The notes: generated by a model not told the origin, from the letters alone. 63,318 nt of DNA from an uncultured Bacteroidales bacterium (GCA_937892155.1 CALAUG010000015.1:1-63318), one strand, 5' to 3'; positions 1-8,269 are shown, counted from the first letter of the stretch. Numbers and translations are program-made.

Positions 1-667
1 AGAATTTGGACATGCCAAAGGAGTTTTATCTAGTGTAGTTAATGAACTTACAACAGGCAAAGTTCTTGTGTATGTTTTTGAAGCAGCTAAATCTGTAACT
101 AAATCATCTGAGCTTGCGACAGATATCATGATAATTGTGGTCGCAATGATAATGTTGGGAGTAACGATATTTATCAAGAATACATATAAGGTTGCTTTTA
201 GAAGAATCTTTTTAGAAGGTCATACATATGACTATGTTAAACTATCTAGATTCTTATTCTTGTTTCAAGTTAATAAATACATAAAAGCAACATGGACTTT
301 ATTTGTTACATCTGTTTATCAAGTATTGTGGGACTTAACAATTGTAGGTGGTATCATCAAGAAATATTCTTATGCAATGGTGCCTTATATAGTGGCAGAA
401 AATCCTGATGTTGGGGCTTCGGAGGCAATCAATCTTTCTAAGCGTATGATGTATGGCCATAAATGGGAACTTTTTAAATTAGAATTAACTTTTATTGGTT
501 GGCATATATTAGGTTATTTAACTCTTGGCATAAGTAGAATCGTTTTCTCTAATCCATATGAAGAATGTGTAAAGGTTTCTTATTATATTTATTTAAGAGA
601 GTACGCGAAAGAAAATGGTATTTCTTTTGAGGAATTCTTTTCGCTGAATCCAATACAATTGTTTTAA
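1..667 (+). CDS. DUF975 family integral membrane protein, 5' end cut by the window
   Basis: The reading frame is open from the left edge (codons in phase with position 2), so the gene starts outside the window and the in-frame GTG at 68 is probably not the real start. The visible part has several hydrophobic segments. Its C-terminal half has the DUF975 pattern: an SYAMVPYI stretch, then AENPDVGASEAI, then a run resembling 'LSKRMM.G.KW.LF.LELTFIGW...GYLTLGI' and a final aromatic segment. Members are predicted multi-pass membrane proteins of unknown role. It ends 17 bp before the convergent kinase gene. Family assignment is fairly sure; function is not known. Confidence 0.7.
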   Translation, partial: EFGHAKGVLSSVVNELTTGKVLVYVFEAAKSVTKSSELATDIMIIVVAMIMLGVTIFIKNTYKVAFRRIFLEGHTYDYVKLSRFLFLFQVNKYIKATWTLFVTSVYQVLWDLTIVGGIIKKYSYAMVPYIVAENPDVGASEAINLSKRMMYGHKWELFKLELTFIGWHILGYLTLGISRIVFSNPYEECVKVSYYIYLREYAKENGISFEEFFSLNPIQLF

Positions 668-684
668 GCAACTTGTCTATCAAA

Positions 685-1995
685 CTAATTCTTATAAGAT
701 AACATTTTTTGTTCTAATTCATCCTGCAAGAGATATTTTAGCTTCCCCAAAGCATTAAACATCTGGATATTTTCGTTCAAATATATTTGTATAACACTAT
801 CCGTAACGCGCTCATAGTCTTGAAGTAGTTGAAACTTCAACACGCCCCTACTAATAGTATCATTCGTTGAAATTATTTCTTTATACTTTGCTTCATATTG
901 TATTGATAGTTTTTCAAAAAAAATAGAGTCTTTCTTATATAAAGACGAGTCTATTGTTCCATACAAAATCTTCATAGCTTTATCTTTAATACTATCAACC
1001 GCTGTTTGTGTATCATTTTGTACTGAGTCAACTATCTCTTGATGGTTATGAACATGTATAATTTCTTTTTTGATATGATAGGTTGTGTCCATATTAGTTG
1101 TATCTACCGAAATTAAACTATCATTTTCTACTACAACAGGTACTTCTTCTTCCATATTGGCAGATTTATTATACTCTGTCTGTTTTTGTTTATTTATGAA
1201 AAAAATAGTCGTTACTACTAACATAAGAACAATCCCAATAGACACAAAAATCAATTTCCAATTAGTTCGTTTTTGCATCACTTGCAATGCAGTACGTGCG
1301 TCTAATCTCTTTTGCGGATCTTCTTGAGAACACAATTGCAATATCTTTTTCTCTACTCTCGACAATGCAATCTGTTTCTTATCGGCAAATGCTTTCATCG
1401 TTTTTGCAAACGAATACATGTCTGTTTTCGATGAAACCCTGCTGTAATCAGTGTGTTCTTTGGTACGGTATTGCTTAGTTGAGCCAAGCGATGTTTGATA
1501 GGTATCGGTATTAGAAACACCAAAATCTATCAATTTGGGAATATGTTCTTTATAGGTTATTACAATATTTTCCGGCTTTATATCAAGATGATAAATCTGA
1601 CGTTGTTGCAGATAACTCAAGGCAGAAAGCAATGCGGTAAAAATCGAATAAAAGTCTTTTTGAGTACAAACTTCATCGGACTGCATATACTCATGCAGAT
1701 TCATTCCATCTACATATTCCATTATAATGTATGGAACACCTTGCTCTGTTTTCCGTAATTCTAAATAGCGAACAATATTTGGATGATCTAATTGATATCC
1801 GATTTCAAATTCCCTTTCTAAAGAACTTCTTTGAATTGGTTGAAATTCGTATTCTGGCGTTAATCGTTTTTCGATTCTCCATTTGTTGAACAGACGTATT
1901 TTAGAAACAATAAAATACTGAGAACGATATAGTTCTATTCGTTCATCGTCTATTTGTTTTTTGTCAGAGACAAATTCAGAAGAATCTTCAATCAT
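685..1995 (-). CDS. Hanks-type Ser/Thr protein kinase with one membrane anchor and an extracytoplasmic tail
   Basis: The kinase domain fills about residues 20-240. Visible motifs are a candidate ATP lysine (K43, in RIEK), the catalytic loop HLDIKPEN (136-143, D138) and DFG (157-159). The catalytic loop has Leu where RD kinases have Arg. The glycine-rich loop is not recognisable, and the APE motif is degenerate (TKE). A hydrophobic helix (about 247-267) separates it from a charged C-terminal region of about 165 residues, probably outside the cytoplasm and possibly a sensor. I chose the ATG at 1995 over an upstream TTG (2013) because the -7 box lies at 2011-2018. It is divergent from the regulator-like gene at 2166. 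Catalytic residues are present, so activity is possible but unproven. Confidence 0.85.
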   Translation of the reverse strand: MIEDSSEFVSDKKQIDDERIELYRSQYFIVSKIRLFNKWRIEKRLTPEYEFQPIQRSSLEREFEIGYQLDHPNIVRYLELRKTEQGVPYIIMEYVDGMNLHEYMQSDEVCTQKDFYSIFTALLSALSYLQQRQIYHLDIKPENIVITYKEHIPKLIDFGVSNTDTYQTSLGSTKQYRTKEHTDYSRVSSKTDMYSFAKTMKAFADKKQIALSRVEKKILQLCSQEDPQKRLDARTALQVMQKRTNWKLIFVSIGIVLMLVVTTIFFINKQKQTEYNKSANMEEEVPVVVENDSLISVDTTNMDTTYHIKKEIIHVHNHQEIVDSVQNDTQTAVDSIKDKAMKILYGTIDSSLYKKDSIFFEKLSIQYEAKYKEIISTNDTISRGVLKFQLLQDYERVTDSVIQIYLNENIQMFNALGKLKYLLQDELEQKMLSYKN

Positions 1996-2010
1996 ATAAT
2001 TCAATTTATA

Positions 2011-2018
2011 CAAATGTA
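2011..2018 (-). promoter_or_regulatory. Predicted -7 box for the kinase gene
   Basis: TACATTTG on the minus strand matches the Bacteroidetes -7 consensus TAnnTTTG and ends 15 nt before the ATG at 1995. No convincing -33 TTG is seen. Confidence 0.5.
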
Positions 2019-2054
2019 CAAAAATGGGAAATGCATCATTCTAATATAACATCG

Positions 2055-2114
2055 TTCATAAAAAATTCACATTATTCATTCACTTCATTCAATTCGTTCA
2101 TTTTGTTCATTTCA
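2055..2114. repeat. Array of TTCA/TTCATT direct repeats between divergent genes
   Basis: TTCA occurs eight times in 60 bp (starting 2055, 2066, 2075, 2084, 2088, 2097, 2106, 2111), with many steps of 9-11 bp, about one helical turn. It lies between the kinase -7 box and the tandem -7 boxes of the gene at 2166. It could be an operator array for the adjacent helix-turn-helix-like protein; that is inference. Confidence 0.45.
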
Positions 2115-2128
2115 AAATTCGTGATTTT

Positions 2129-2144
2129 TATTTTTGTATTTTTG
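2129..2144 (+). promoter_or_regulatory. Two tandem predicted -7 boxes for the gene at 2166
   Basis: TATTTTTG occurs twice back to back (2129-2136 and 2137-2144), each matching TAnnTTTG. A TTTG at 2102-2105 lies 23 nt upstream of the first copy and could act as the -33 element. Confidence 0.5.
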
Positions 2145-2165
2145 ACATATAAATAAAAAACACAA

Positions 2166-2717
2166 ATGGTTTCAAAACATATTCGTTTGAGTATAGAACA
2201 GGTTTTCGGAAAAGAAATTCGTTATCCTCTTGATTGTGAAGCATTAGCAATTGACATTATGCAAAAATGCAACGAACGTGTTAGTGCCTCTACGCTCAAA
2301 CGATTTTTTGGATTTATTGCTGGGACGGAACCACGAACATATACGTTAGATGTTATTGCAAAATATATTGGGTTCAAAAATTGGGATGAATATTTAGACT
2401 CATTAGCTGGCAAAAACGAGAGCAGCGAATTTGTATCAATAGAAGAAATCAAAGCATCCGATTTATCAGCCAACGATACTATTGAATTTTGTTACGAGCC
2501 AATGAGAAAAGTGGTTTTTCAATATCAAAAGAATTCACAATGTGTGGTTTTAGAATCAACAAATAGCAAATTAGTAAAAGACGATATATTCGTTTTCACC
2601 TCCATAACAAAAGACTATCCTATGCTGATTTCTTCTGTTACAAGAAATTCTGTAAATCTTGGAGCGCTGACATTGGGAAAAGTTAGCGGCATAACGTCAA
2701 TAAAGAAAATTTCGTAG
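2166..2717 (+). CDS. Bacteroidetes helix-turn-helix-like regulator of unknown target
   Basis: I recognise an N-terminal pattern common in Bacteroidetes: a YPLDCEALA segment, then SASTLKRFFGF, then TLDVIAKYIGF and NWDEYL (residues 20-77). It reads as a helical, DNA-binding-like domain. The C-terminal half (about 95-183) is predicted mostly beta and has no membrane segment. The pattern is conserved but I know no named function. It is divergent from the Ser/Thr kinase across a repeat-rich 170 bp gap, so it may sense or control kinase expression, or be its substrate. A strong terminator follows directly. Confidence 0.65.
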   Translation: MVSKHIRLSIEQVFGKEIRYPLDCEALAIDIMQKCNERVSASTLKRFFGFIAGTEPRTYTLDVIAKYIGFKNWDEYLDSLAGKNESSEFVSIEEIKASDLSANDTIEFCYEPMRKVVFQYQKNSQCVVLESTNSKLVKDDIFVFTSITKDYPMLISSVTRNSVNLGALTLGKVSGITSIKKIS

Positions 2718-2741
2718 TCTCTTATAAATTTCAAGAGAAAC

Positions 2742-2778
2742 AAAAAAAGGATGAAGCTCTAACTTCATCCTTTTTCTT
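2742..2778. terminator. Bidirectional Rho-independent terminator
   Basis: GGATGAAG (2749-2756) pairs with CTTCATCC (2763-2770) around a 6-nt loop, with an A-tract on the left and a T-tract on the right. It sits between convergent genes and can serve both. Confidence 0.85.
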
Positions 2779-2801
2779 TATACACCAACCTCTAAACTTT
2801 A

Positions 2802-4115
2802 TTAGTGATTTTTTCTAAAATCTTTTACACGAACAGCTTTACCTTCAGACTGAGGTATAGAACCTTTTTCTACAAGTTTTACACGTGGCGTTAAAAGAAT
2901 TTCATCTTTTAATTGACGGGTGATTTCCTTTGTCAGGTTTTGCAGCGTTGGATAATCATCTATACGGATATTATCTCCTATTTCCACCTCAACCTGCATT
3001 TCGTCGTTATTGCCAACAGTATCTATTGTAATCAAGTAATTCATTCCCAATTCTTTGAATCCCATCAAAATACGTTCAATTTGTATTGGGAAAATATTGA
3101 CACCTTTCACTATAATCATATCGTCACTACGTCCTTGGAAACGAGCCAAACGACGGTGAGTTCTTCCACAAGGACAATCGCCAGGGATGAATCTCGTTAA
3201 ATCACGCGTACGATAACGGAACAAAGGCATTGCTTCACGATTAATAGTTGTCAATACCAATTCACCAACTTCGCCTTCTGGAACAGGTTGCAGTGTAATA
3301 GGATCAAGAATTTCTGGAATTACATAATCTTCCCAAATGTGAAGACCATTTTGTTCCTTACATTCAAAAGCCACACCAGGTCCGTTCATTTCGGACATAC
3401 CAAAACAGTTATACGCCTTAATACCAAATAACTGTTCTATACGTTGACGTTGTTCTTCGGAATGAGGTTCTGCTCCAAGACAGAAAACACGCAATTTTGT
3501 ATCTTTTTTAGGATCAATGCCCATTTCGTAGAAAACTTCTGCAAGACGGGTTGCGTAACTTGGAATTGAATGAACAACAGTCGTTCCGAAGTCCATAATG
3601 AACTTTATCTGACGTTTACTATTACCAGCAGCAGCAGGAACAGTTACCGCACCAAGACGTTCTGCGCCATATTGATATCCAAGACCACCGGTAAACATTC
3701 CATAGCCAGAAGTATTTTGGAACACATCGGTATTTCTACAACCAACCATATACATACAACGAGCTACCTGTTCTGCCCATTCATCCAAATCTTTCTGGGA
3801 GTGAGCAACCACCGTTGGATTTCCTGTCGTTCCCGATGATGAGTGAACACGCACAACTTTTTCCATAGGAACCGAAACCAATCCGAATGGATAATGGCTA
3901 CGCAAGTCATCTTTTGTCGTAAAAGGGAACCGTTGTAAGTCTTCCAACGATTTAATACTTTCTGGAGTAATATTATGTTCTCTAAAAACTTGACTGTAAT
4001 ACGGTGAGTTCATTGCTATTTCCACCGTTTTTCTCAATCTTTCTACCTGTAATTTTTCCAAATCGGGACGTTTCATCGTCTCGATTTCCTCATTCCAATA
4101 TTCGTTTGATGCCAT
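2802..4115 (-). CDS. paaK: Phenylacetate-CoA ligase family protein
   Basis: An adenylate-forming enzyme of the PaaK family, which activates phenylacetate or a related aryl acid to its CoA thioester. The P-loop SSSGTTGNPTVV lies near residues 93-104, followed by YGMFTGGLG and the family motif FGMSEMNGPG. The C-terminal subdomain includes RSDDMIIVKGVNIFP. Length (437 residues) is normal. The ATG at 4115 opens MASNEYWNEE and is preferred to an upstream ATG at 4157 that adds a non-homologous 14 residues overlapping the likely promoter. In Bacteroidetes paaK often sits beside indolepyruvate:ferredoxin oxidoreductase genes; none is present here, so the exact substrate is uncertain. Confidence 0.92.
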   Translation of the reverse strand: MASNEYWNEEIETMKRPDLEKLQVERLRKTVEIAMNSPYYSQVFREHNITPESIKSLEDLQRFPFTTKDDLRSHYPFGLVSVPMEKVVRVHSSSGTTGNPTVVAHSQKDLDEWAEQVARCMYMVGCRNTDVFQNTSGYGMFTGGLGYQYGAERLGAVTVPAAAGNSKRQIKFIMDFGTTVVHSIPSYATRLAEVFYEMGIDPKKDTKLRVFCLGAEPHSEEQRQRIEQLFGIKAYNCFGMSEMNGPGVAFECKEQNGLHIWEDYVIPEILDPITLQPVPEGEVGELVLTTINREAMPLFRYRTRDLTRFIPGDCPCGRTHRRLARFQGRSDDMIIVKGVNIFPIQIERILMGFKELGMNYLITIDTVGNNDEMQVEVEIGDNIRIDDYPTLQNLTKEITRQLKDEILLTPRVKLVEKGSIPQSEGKAVRVKDFRKNH

Positions 4116-4154
4116 TATATTAAATAATTTGGGAACGTCCCATAAAAAACAAAG

Positions 4155-4162
4155 CAAAAGTA
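4155..4162 (-). promoter_or_regulatory. Predicted -7 box for paaK
   Basis: TACTTTTG on the minus strand fits TAnnTTTG and lies 39 nt before the ATG at 4115. It overlaps the alternative start at 4157, arguing against that start. Confidence 0.4.
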
Positions 4163-4223
4163 AGGATTTTTGTGCTTTCTGGAGTATGATTCACAAATCT
4201 TTTCACCCAAAATCACTAAAGTA

Positions 4224-5090
4224 TTAGTTACTTGCAAGCAGTCCCGCAACACTTCCAAAAACTTTTTGAATAATGTCGCTTGCCCATTGGAAAGGATTTT
4301 TACGTATTTCCTTTTCTTGGTTTCCAACTTTCACAAACAAACCATCCAAAGCTTTTCCAGTAGTATATTCACCTAAATTTGTATTTACTTCGTGAAGATT
4401 TAAACTCTTTCCTGTTGTTGCCTCCAACAATTTCACTGCAGCCAATGCTGTTGTACTAGATTCGTATGTTTCCATGAGACCATTCCAACGCCCTACCACA
4501 TCGTTCCACAAGCTGTTAGCCGAAGCATTACCAGCAATCTTCTTATCCAATGCCTGATTAACCTTTGGTGAATATGCCTTCACGAGTTCATCATACGTTT
4601 GGCTCTTCAAATACTTTGTAGCTGCCAACGAATCAAACGCTTCATCCGATTTCAAATCAGAAGGAACTTTTCCATTCAAAATTTCAAGTCCGTTAACTAT
4701 TGACAAATTAGTAATCGCATTTGAAAATATTGGAGCTGCATCTTTAGCAGCATCTTCTGCAGAACGATTTATTGCCAGCACCAAATCATCCATTTTTCCC
4801 GTAATAGCCCCCGAGGCAGATGAGAAAAATGGAATACCCTCAAGTTGTTCCAATTTTTCCTGTACATACTGAGCTTCCTGAGGTAATAAAATTTTCACTG
4901 CCTGATCACCAAAATAGCCGTTTGCCGCAGACAACATTGCAACCGACGAATCTGTTCCAATATTCAATGCGGTTTTTAAACCTTTAACAATATCCGAAGT
5001 TGACAAATCCCCTTCGCCACCGGAAAACACGTCTTCACACGATGCAAATGCAAATAATGAAGCCATTAATAATACACAATATTTTTTCAT
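4224..5090 (-). CDS. DUF4197 family lipoprotein
   Basis: It begins MKKYC and has a signal peptide ending in a lipobox (FASC, Cys18), so it is probably lipid-anchored in the envelope. The rest is helical and matches DUF4197: SDIVKGLKTALNIGTD near the start, NGYFGD and KILLP after it, and ALDGLFVKVGNQEKEIRKNP near the end. DUF4197 has no established function. I chose the ATG at 5090 because it gives a proper signal peptide; an upstream ATG at 5108 adds six residues. It is divergent from nth with closely spaced mirror-image promoters. Confidence 0.85.
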   Translation of the reverse strand: MKKYCVLLMASLFAFASCEDVFSGGEGDLSTSDIVKGLKTALNIGTDSSVAMLSAANGYFGDQAVKILLPQEAQYVQEKLEQLEGIPFFSSASGAITGKMDDLVLAINRSAEDAAKDAAPIFSNAITNLSIVNGLEILNGKVPSDLKSDEAFDSLAATKYLKSQTYDELVKAYSPKVNQALDKKIAGNASANSLWNDVVGRWNGLMETYESSTTALAAVKLLEATTGKSLNLHEVNTNLGEYTTGKALDGLFVKVGNQEKEIRKNPFQWASDIIQKVFGSVAGLLASN

Positions 5091-5110
5091 AACTATATAA
5101 TTAAGCACCT

Positions 5111-5118
5111 CAAAGTTA
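5111..5118 (-). promoter_or_regulatory. Predicted -7 box for the DUF4197 gene
   Basis: TAACTTTG on the minus strand, 20 nt before the ATG at 5090. The identical 8-mer occurs on the other strand at 5130-5137 for nth. Confidence 0.55.
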
Positions 5119-5129
5119 ATGCTTTTACG

Positions 5130-5137
5130 TAACTTTG
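5130..5137 (+). promoter_or_regulatory. Predicted -7 box for nth
   Basis: TAACTTTG fits TAnnTTTG and ends 22 nt before the nth ATG. It mirrors the minus-strand box 11 bp away, so polymerases at the two sites should exclude each other. Confidence 0.55.
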
Positions 5138-5159
5138 AAAACAGATTTCACAAGAAGAT

Positions 5160-5804
5160 ATGAACATTACCGAAAAATATAATTTCTGTATTGAAGCATT
5201 TGAACGATTAATGCCGAATCCAAAGCCTGAACTTCATTATGAAACACCGTTTCAACTATTGGTTGCAGTCATCTTATCGGCACAGTGTACAGACAAACGA
5301 GTAAACCTCATCACTCCCAATCTTTTCAAACAATTACCTACATCTCAACGTATGGCAGAAGCAAGCGAAGAAGAAATCTTCAACTTTATAAAGTCTTGCT
5401 CGTATCCTAATGCCAAAGCACGACATTTGAAAGCAATGTCGGTGATGCTGCACGAACGATTCAACGATGAAATTCCGGAAAATTTCGATGATTTACTGAA
5501 ACTTCCTGGTGTCGGCAGAAAAACGGCAAACGTAATTTCTGCCGTATTGTTCAAGAAACCAGCCATGGCAGTCGACACACACGTATTTCGGGTTTCTGCA
5601 CGTATTGGTTTAGTCAAAAATGCAAAAACACCTTTTGAAACTGAAAAACAACTGATGAGACATATTCCCGCAGACAAAATTCCGGACATGCATCACTGGC
5701 TCATCCTGCACGGACGGTATACATGTAAAGCCCTAAAACCTGACTGTCTGCATTGTCCTATCACCAACGTATGCGAAACGTACAAAAGGAATCAAAAATC
5801 ATAA
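5160..5804 (+). CDS. nth: Endonuclease III (DNA glycosylase/AP lyase)
   Basis: A base-excision repair enzyme that removes oxidised pyrimidines and cleaves at the abasic site. The helix-hairpin-helix motif LPGVGRKTA (115-123) contains the catalytic Lys121, and the catalytic Asp139 lies in AVDTHVFR. Four cysteines (189, 196, 199, 205; C-x6-C-x2-C-x5-C) form the family's 4Fe-4S cluster. At 214 residues it has the usual length and nothing is missing. It is divergent from the DUF4197 lipoprotein gene. Confidence 0.97.
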   Translation: MNITEKYNFCIEAFERLMPNPKPELHYETPFQLLVAVILSAQCTDKRVNLITPNLFKQLPTSQRMAEASEEEIFNFIKSCSYPNAKARHLKAMSVMLHERFNDEIPENFDDLLKLPGVGRKTANVISAVLFKKPAMAVDTHVFRVSARIGLVKNAKTPFETEKQLMRHIPADKIPDMHHWLILHGRYTCKALKPDCLHCPITNVCETYKRNQKS

Positions 5805-5842
5805 ATTCTAAATAAAATGCGAATTTTTAATGATTAAATTTC

Positions 5843-5850
5843 TATCTTTG
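5843..5850 (+). promoter_or_regulatory. Predicted -7 box for the receiver-like/ATPase gene
   Basis: TATCTTTG fits TAnnTTTG and ends 14 nt before the ATG at 5865. Confidence 0.5.
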
Positions 5851-5864
5851 GTTAAAATTTATAG

Positions 5865-6758
5865 ATGGAAAACTGCAATACCATATTACTCATTTATCAT
5901 CACGTACAAGAGACGCAGATTATAAAAAAAACTGTAGAGTTTGGCAATTTCACGTGTATCTGTGCAGAAACGTGTATGAATGCGAAAGAATTGTGCAAAA
6001 ACAATTTTCCTGATGTCATTTTATGCGAGATTGCTGCGGCACGAAACGATGGCAAAAGTTTGTTCCACTATATAAGAAGCCAAAGGCCACAAACTATCAT
6101 CAACATTCTTCTTCCCGAAAATAACAAAGAACTGATTTTGGAAGCTATGTCGTATGGGATCAACAATTATCTCATACAGCCACTAACTCCATCTGATATT
6201 GGGCAATATCTAACAAATATAAACCAAGCACTGCGCACTATTCCACAAAGCAACATAGTAAACACGATTACGACCTTTAAACATTATACAAAAACTCTTG
6301 GAAATTCGTTGTTTACCGTATATGAAACAACCGAAGGTCTCATGAAAGACATGAACCCTGCTCTATCATATTGCTACATCGGTATTCACCTTGGATTGGA
6401 AGAATTGCTCATCAATGCAATAGAACACGGCAACCTCAACATTTCTTATGACGAAAAATCACGGGCGATTGAGGATGGTACCTTTGACAATCTTCTAACG
6501 TCAAGACTGAACGACAGTAAATATGCATGCAGAAAGGTCACCGTAGCATTCAATCAAGTTCTCGAATATGACGAATGGATTATTTCCGACGAAGGTGACG
6601 GTTTCGACATTCGCACAATTCCAACCGTTATGGACGACGAATCCTTAAAACAACTCCACGGACGAGGCATACAAATCACCAAGTTTCAATTTGACGAAAT
6701 TGAATATTCAGAAGATGGGAAAACCGTACGGGTACGAAAATACGTTCCTATTTGTTAG
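5865..6758 (+). CDS. Degenerate receiver domain fused to an RsbW/SpoIIAB-type ATPase
   Basis: Residues 5-125 have the outline of a response-regulator receiver: NTILLIYHHVQ, PDVILCEIAAARNDG, GINNYLIQPLTPSDI. The key residues have changed: the N-terminal acidic pair reads YHH, the phospho-acceptor position is Glu55 instead of Asp, and the conserved Lys is Gln105. Residues about 165-297 form a histidine-kinase-like ATPase of the anti-sigma type, with an intact N box (E180, N184, H188-G-N), a G1-like DEGDGFD (242-248) and HGRGI (265-269). A phosphorylatable His is not evident, so partner switching is more likely than histidine-kinase activity. The stop overlaps the stop of the next, convergent gene. 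The partner is unknown. Confidence 0.8.
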   Translation: MENCNTILLIYHHVQETQIIKKTVEFGNFTCICAETCMNAKELCKNNFPDVILCEIAAARNDGKSLFHYIRSQRPQTIINILLPENNKELILEAMSYGINNYLIQPLTPSDIGQYLTNINQALRTIPQSNIVNTITTFKHYTKTLGNSLFTVYETTEGLMKDMNPALSYCYIGIHLGLEELLINAIEHGNLNISYDEKSRAIEDGTFDNLLTSRLNDSKYACRKVTVAFNQVLEYDEWIISDEGDGFDIRTIPTVMDDESLKQLHGRGIQITKFQFDEIEYSEDGKTVRVRKYVPIC

Positions 6759-8161
6759 AACCAGCTAGAACCGTCAAAACAGTGAGTGCACAATTTTTCT
6801 TTTGGCAGACCAATTGCTTCAACGAGTTCTTGAACAGTATTGAATTTTAAAGATGTTAGTCCAAAACGTTTACGAATTTCCTCAACCATTTTTTTGTGTT
6901 TTTCTGTTGTGTCGTCAACGTATTCTGCCAGATTTTTATCGTCTTTTCCTTCAAATTGCTCTATAAGCGAACGTGTTATTAACTCGGTATCTTTTTTTGA
7001 CGCAGAGAAATTCAGGAAACGGCAAGAATATACCAATGGAGGGCAAGCAATTCTCATGTGAATTTCCTTTGCACCACAATCGTACATTTCCGTTACATTA
7101 CCTCGCAACTGAGTACCACGGACAATTGAGTCATCACAAAACACAACTCTCTGTCCATCCAACATCTGACGGTTTGGAATCAATTTCATTTTTGCAACAA
7201 GATTGCGCACCTCCTGATTAGCTGGCGTAAAGCTACGTGGCCACGTTGGAGTATACTTCACAATACCTCTTTTGTAAGGAATGCCTTTTTCTATTGCATA
7301 ACCAATGGCGTGACCAATGCCCGAATCAGGAATACCACAAACAAAATCGGCCTGCGTCGGATCGTTCTTTGCCGCCTTTTGACCAAGTGAACAACGGACT
7401 TTATCAACATTGATTCCTTCATAATCCGATGAAGGGAAACCAAAGTACACCCACATAAATGAACATACCTGCATTTTATCGTTTGGTTTTCTCAAAACCT
7501 CGTAACCATCGGCCGTCATTTTCACAATTTCGCCAGGGCCAACAAATTTATCAATACGGAAGCCCAAATTATGAAATGCAGTTGGCTCACTTGAAACCGC
7601 GTATGCACCATCTTTTTTCGCTATTGTGACTGGCGTCCTGCCCAATTTATCACGTGCGATTATAATACCATCTTCTGTCAAAAGAAGCATTGAACACGAG
7701 CCCTTCACTTTTTCGTATACATTTTCAATACCCGATACAAAATCTTTCTTTTCGCATATAAGCATTGCAACAAGTTCTGTCGGATTTGTCGTGCCAGAAC
7801 TTAACTCTGAAAAATGAAGATTTTTACTTAACAATTCTGCTTCCAGTTCTTCCAAATTGTCCAAACGGGCAACTGTAACCAGTGCAAAACGTCCTAAATG
7901 TGAATTGATGGCTATTGGCTGTGCATCGGTATCACTAATAACACCTATTCCCGACTCCCCTCCTAATTTTGGAAGATTTTCTTCAAATTTTGTACGGAAA
8001 TATGAATTTTCAATATTGTGGATTGTTCTACGGAAACCATTTTCTTTACTATACGTTGCCATACCAGCACGTTTTGTTCCCAGATGTGAATTATAGTCAG
8101 TTCCGTAGAATAAGTCCGTTACACAATTTTCTTTTGAAATAGTACCAAAAAAGCCACCCAT
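6755..8161 (-). CDS. PurF-family protein lacking the glutaminase cysteine
   Basis: It has the two-domain plan of amidophosphoribosyltransferase: an N-terminal Ntn-type glutaminase-like domain (about 1-230) and a C-terminal phosphoribosyltransferase domain with an intact PRPP loop (VVFCDDSIVRGTQ, 339-351). The protein starts MGGFFGT, so the invariant nucleophile Cys2 of PurF is Gly2 and glutamine hydrolysis by the usual mechanism is not expected. NSHLGTKRAG occupies the place of the usual HRGQ motif. Such Cys-less paralogues are known in Bacteroides beside a longer, normal PurF. No canonical purF is in this window. It may use ammonia, bind PRPP as a regulator, or act on another substrate. Confidence 0.85.
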   Translation of the reverse strand: MGGFFGTISKENCVTDLFYGTDYNSHLGTKRAGMATYSKENGFRRTIHNIENSYFRTKFEENLPKLGGESGIGVISDTDAQPIAINSHLGRFALVTVARLDNLEELEAELLSKNLHFSELSSGTTNPTELVAMLICEKKDFVSGIENVYEKVKGSCSMLLLTEDGIIIARDKLGRTPVTIAKKDGAYAVSSEPTAFHNLGFRIDKFVGPGEIVKMTADGYEVLRKPNDKMQVCSFMWVYFGFPSSDYEGINVDKVRCSLGQKAAKNDPTQADFVCGIPDSGIGHAIGYAIEKGIPYKRGIVKYTPTWPRSFTPANQEVRNLVAKMKLIPNRQMLDGQRVVFCDDSIVRGTQLRGNVTEMYDCGAKEIHMRIACPPLVYSCRFLNFSASKKDTELITRSLIEQFEGKDDKNLAEYVDDTTEKHKKMVEEIRKRFGLTSLKFNTVQELVEAIGLPKEKLCTHCFDGSSWF

Positions 8162-8245
8162 AATTTGTAAAAATTTTACGCGACGAATTTATAAGTTTTC
8201 TCACTAACAACGAATGGCATTTTTACATTTTTTTCAACAATTCAT

Positions 8246-8253
8246 TATCTTTG
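8246..8253 (+). promoter_or_regulatory. Predicted -7 box for the small membrane protein
   Basis: TATCTTTG fits TAnnTTTG and ends 16 nt before the ATG at 8270. Confidence 0.5.
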
Positions 8254-8269
8254 CAAAAAACAAGGAAAC

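Noticed and set aside
68..667. GTG at 68 as the true start of the first gene
   Set aside because: The frame is open to the left edge with coding-like residues, so the gene is cut by the window.
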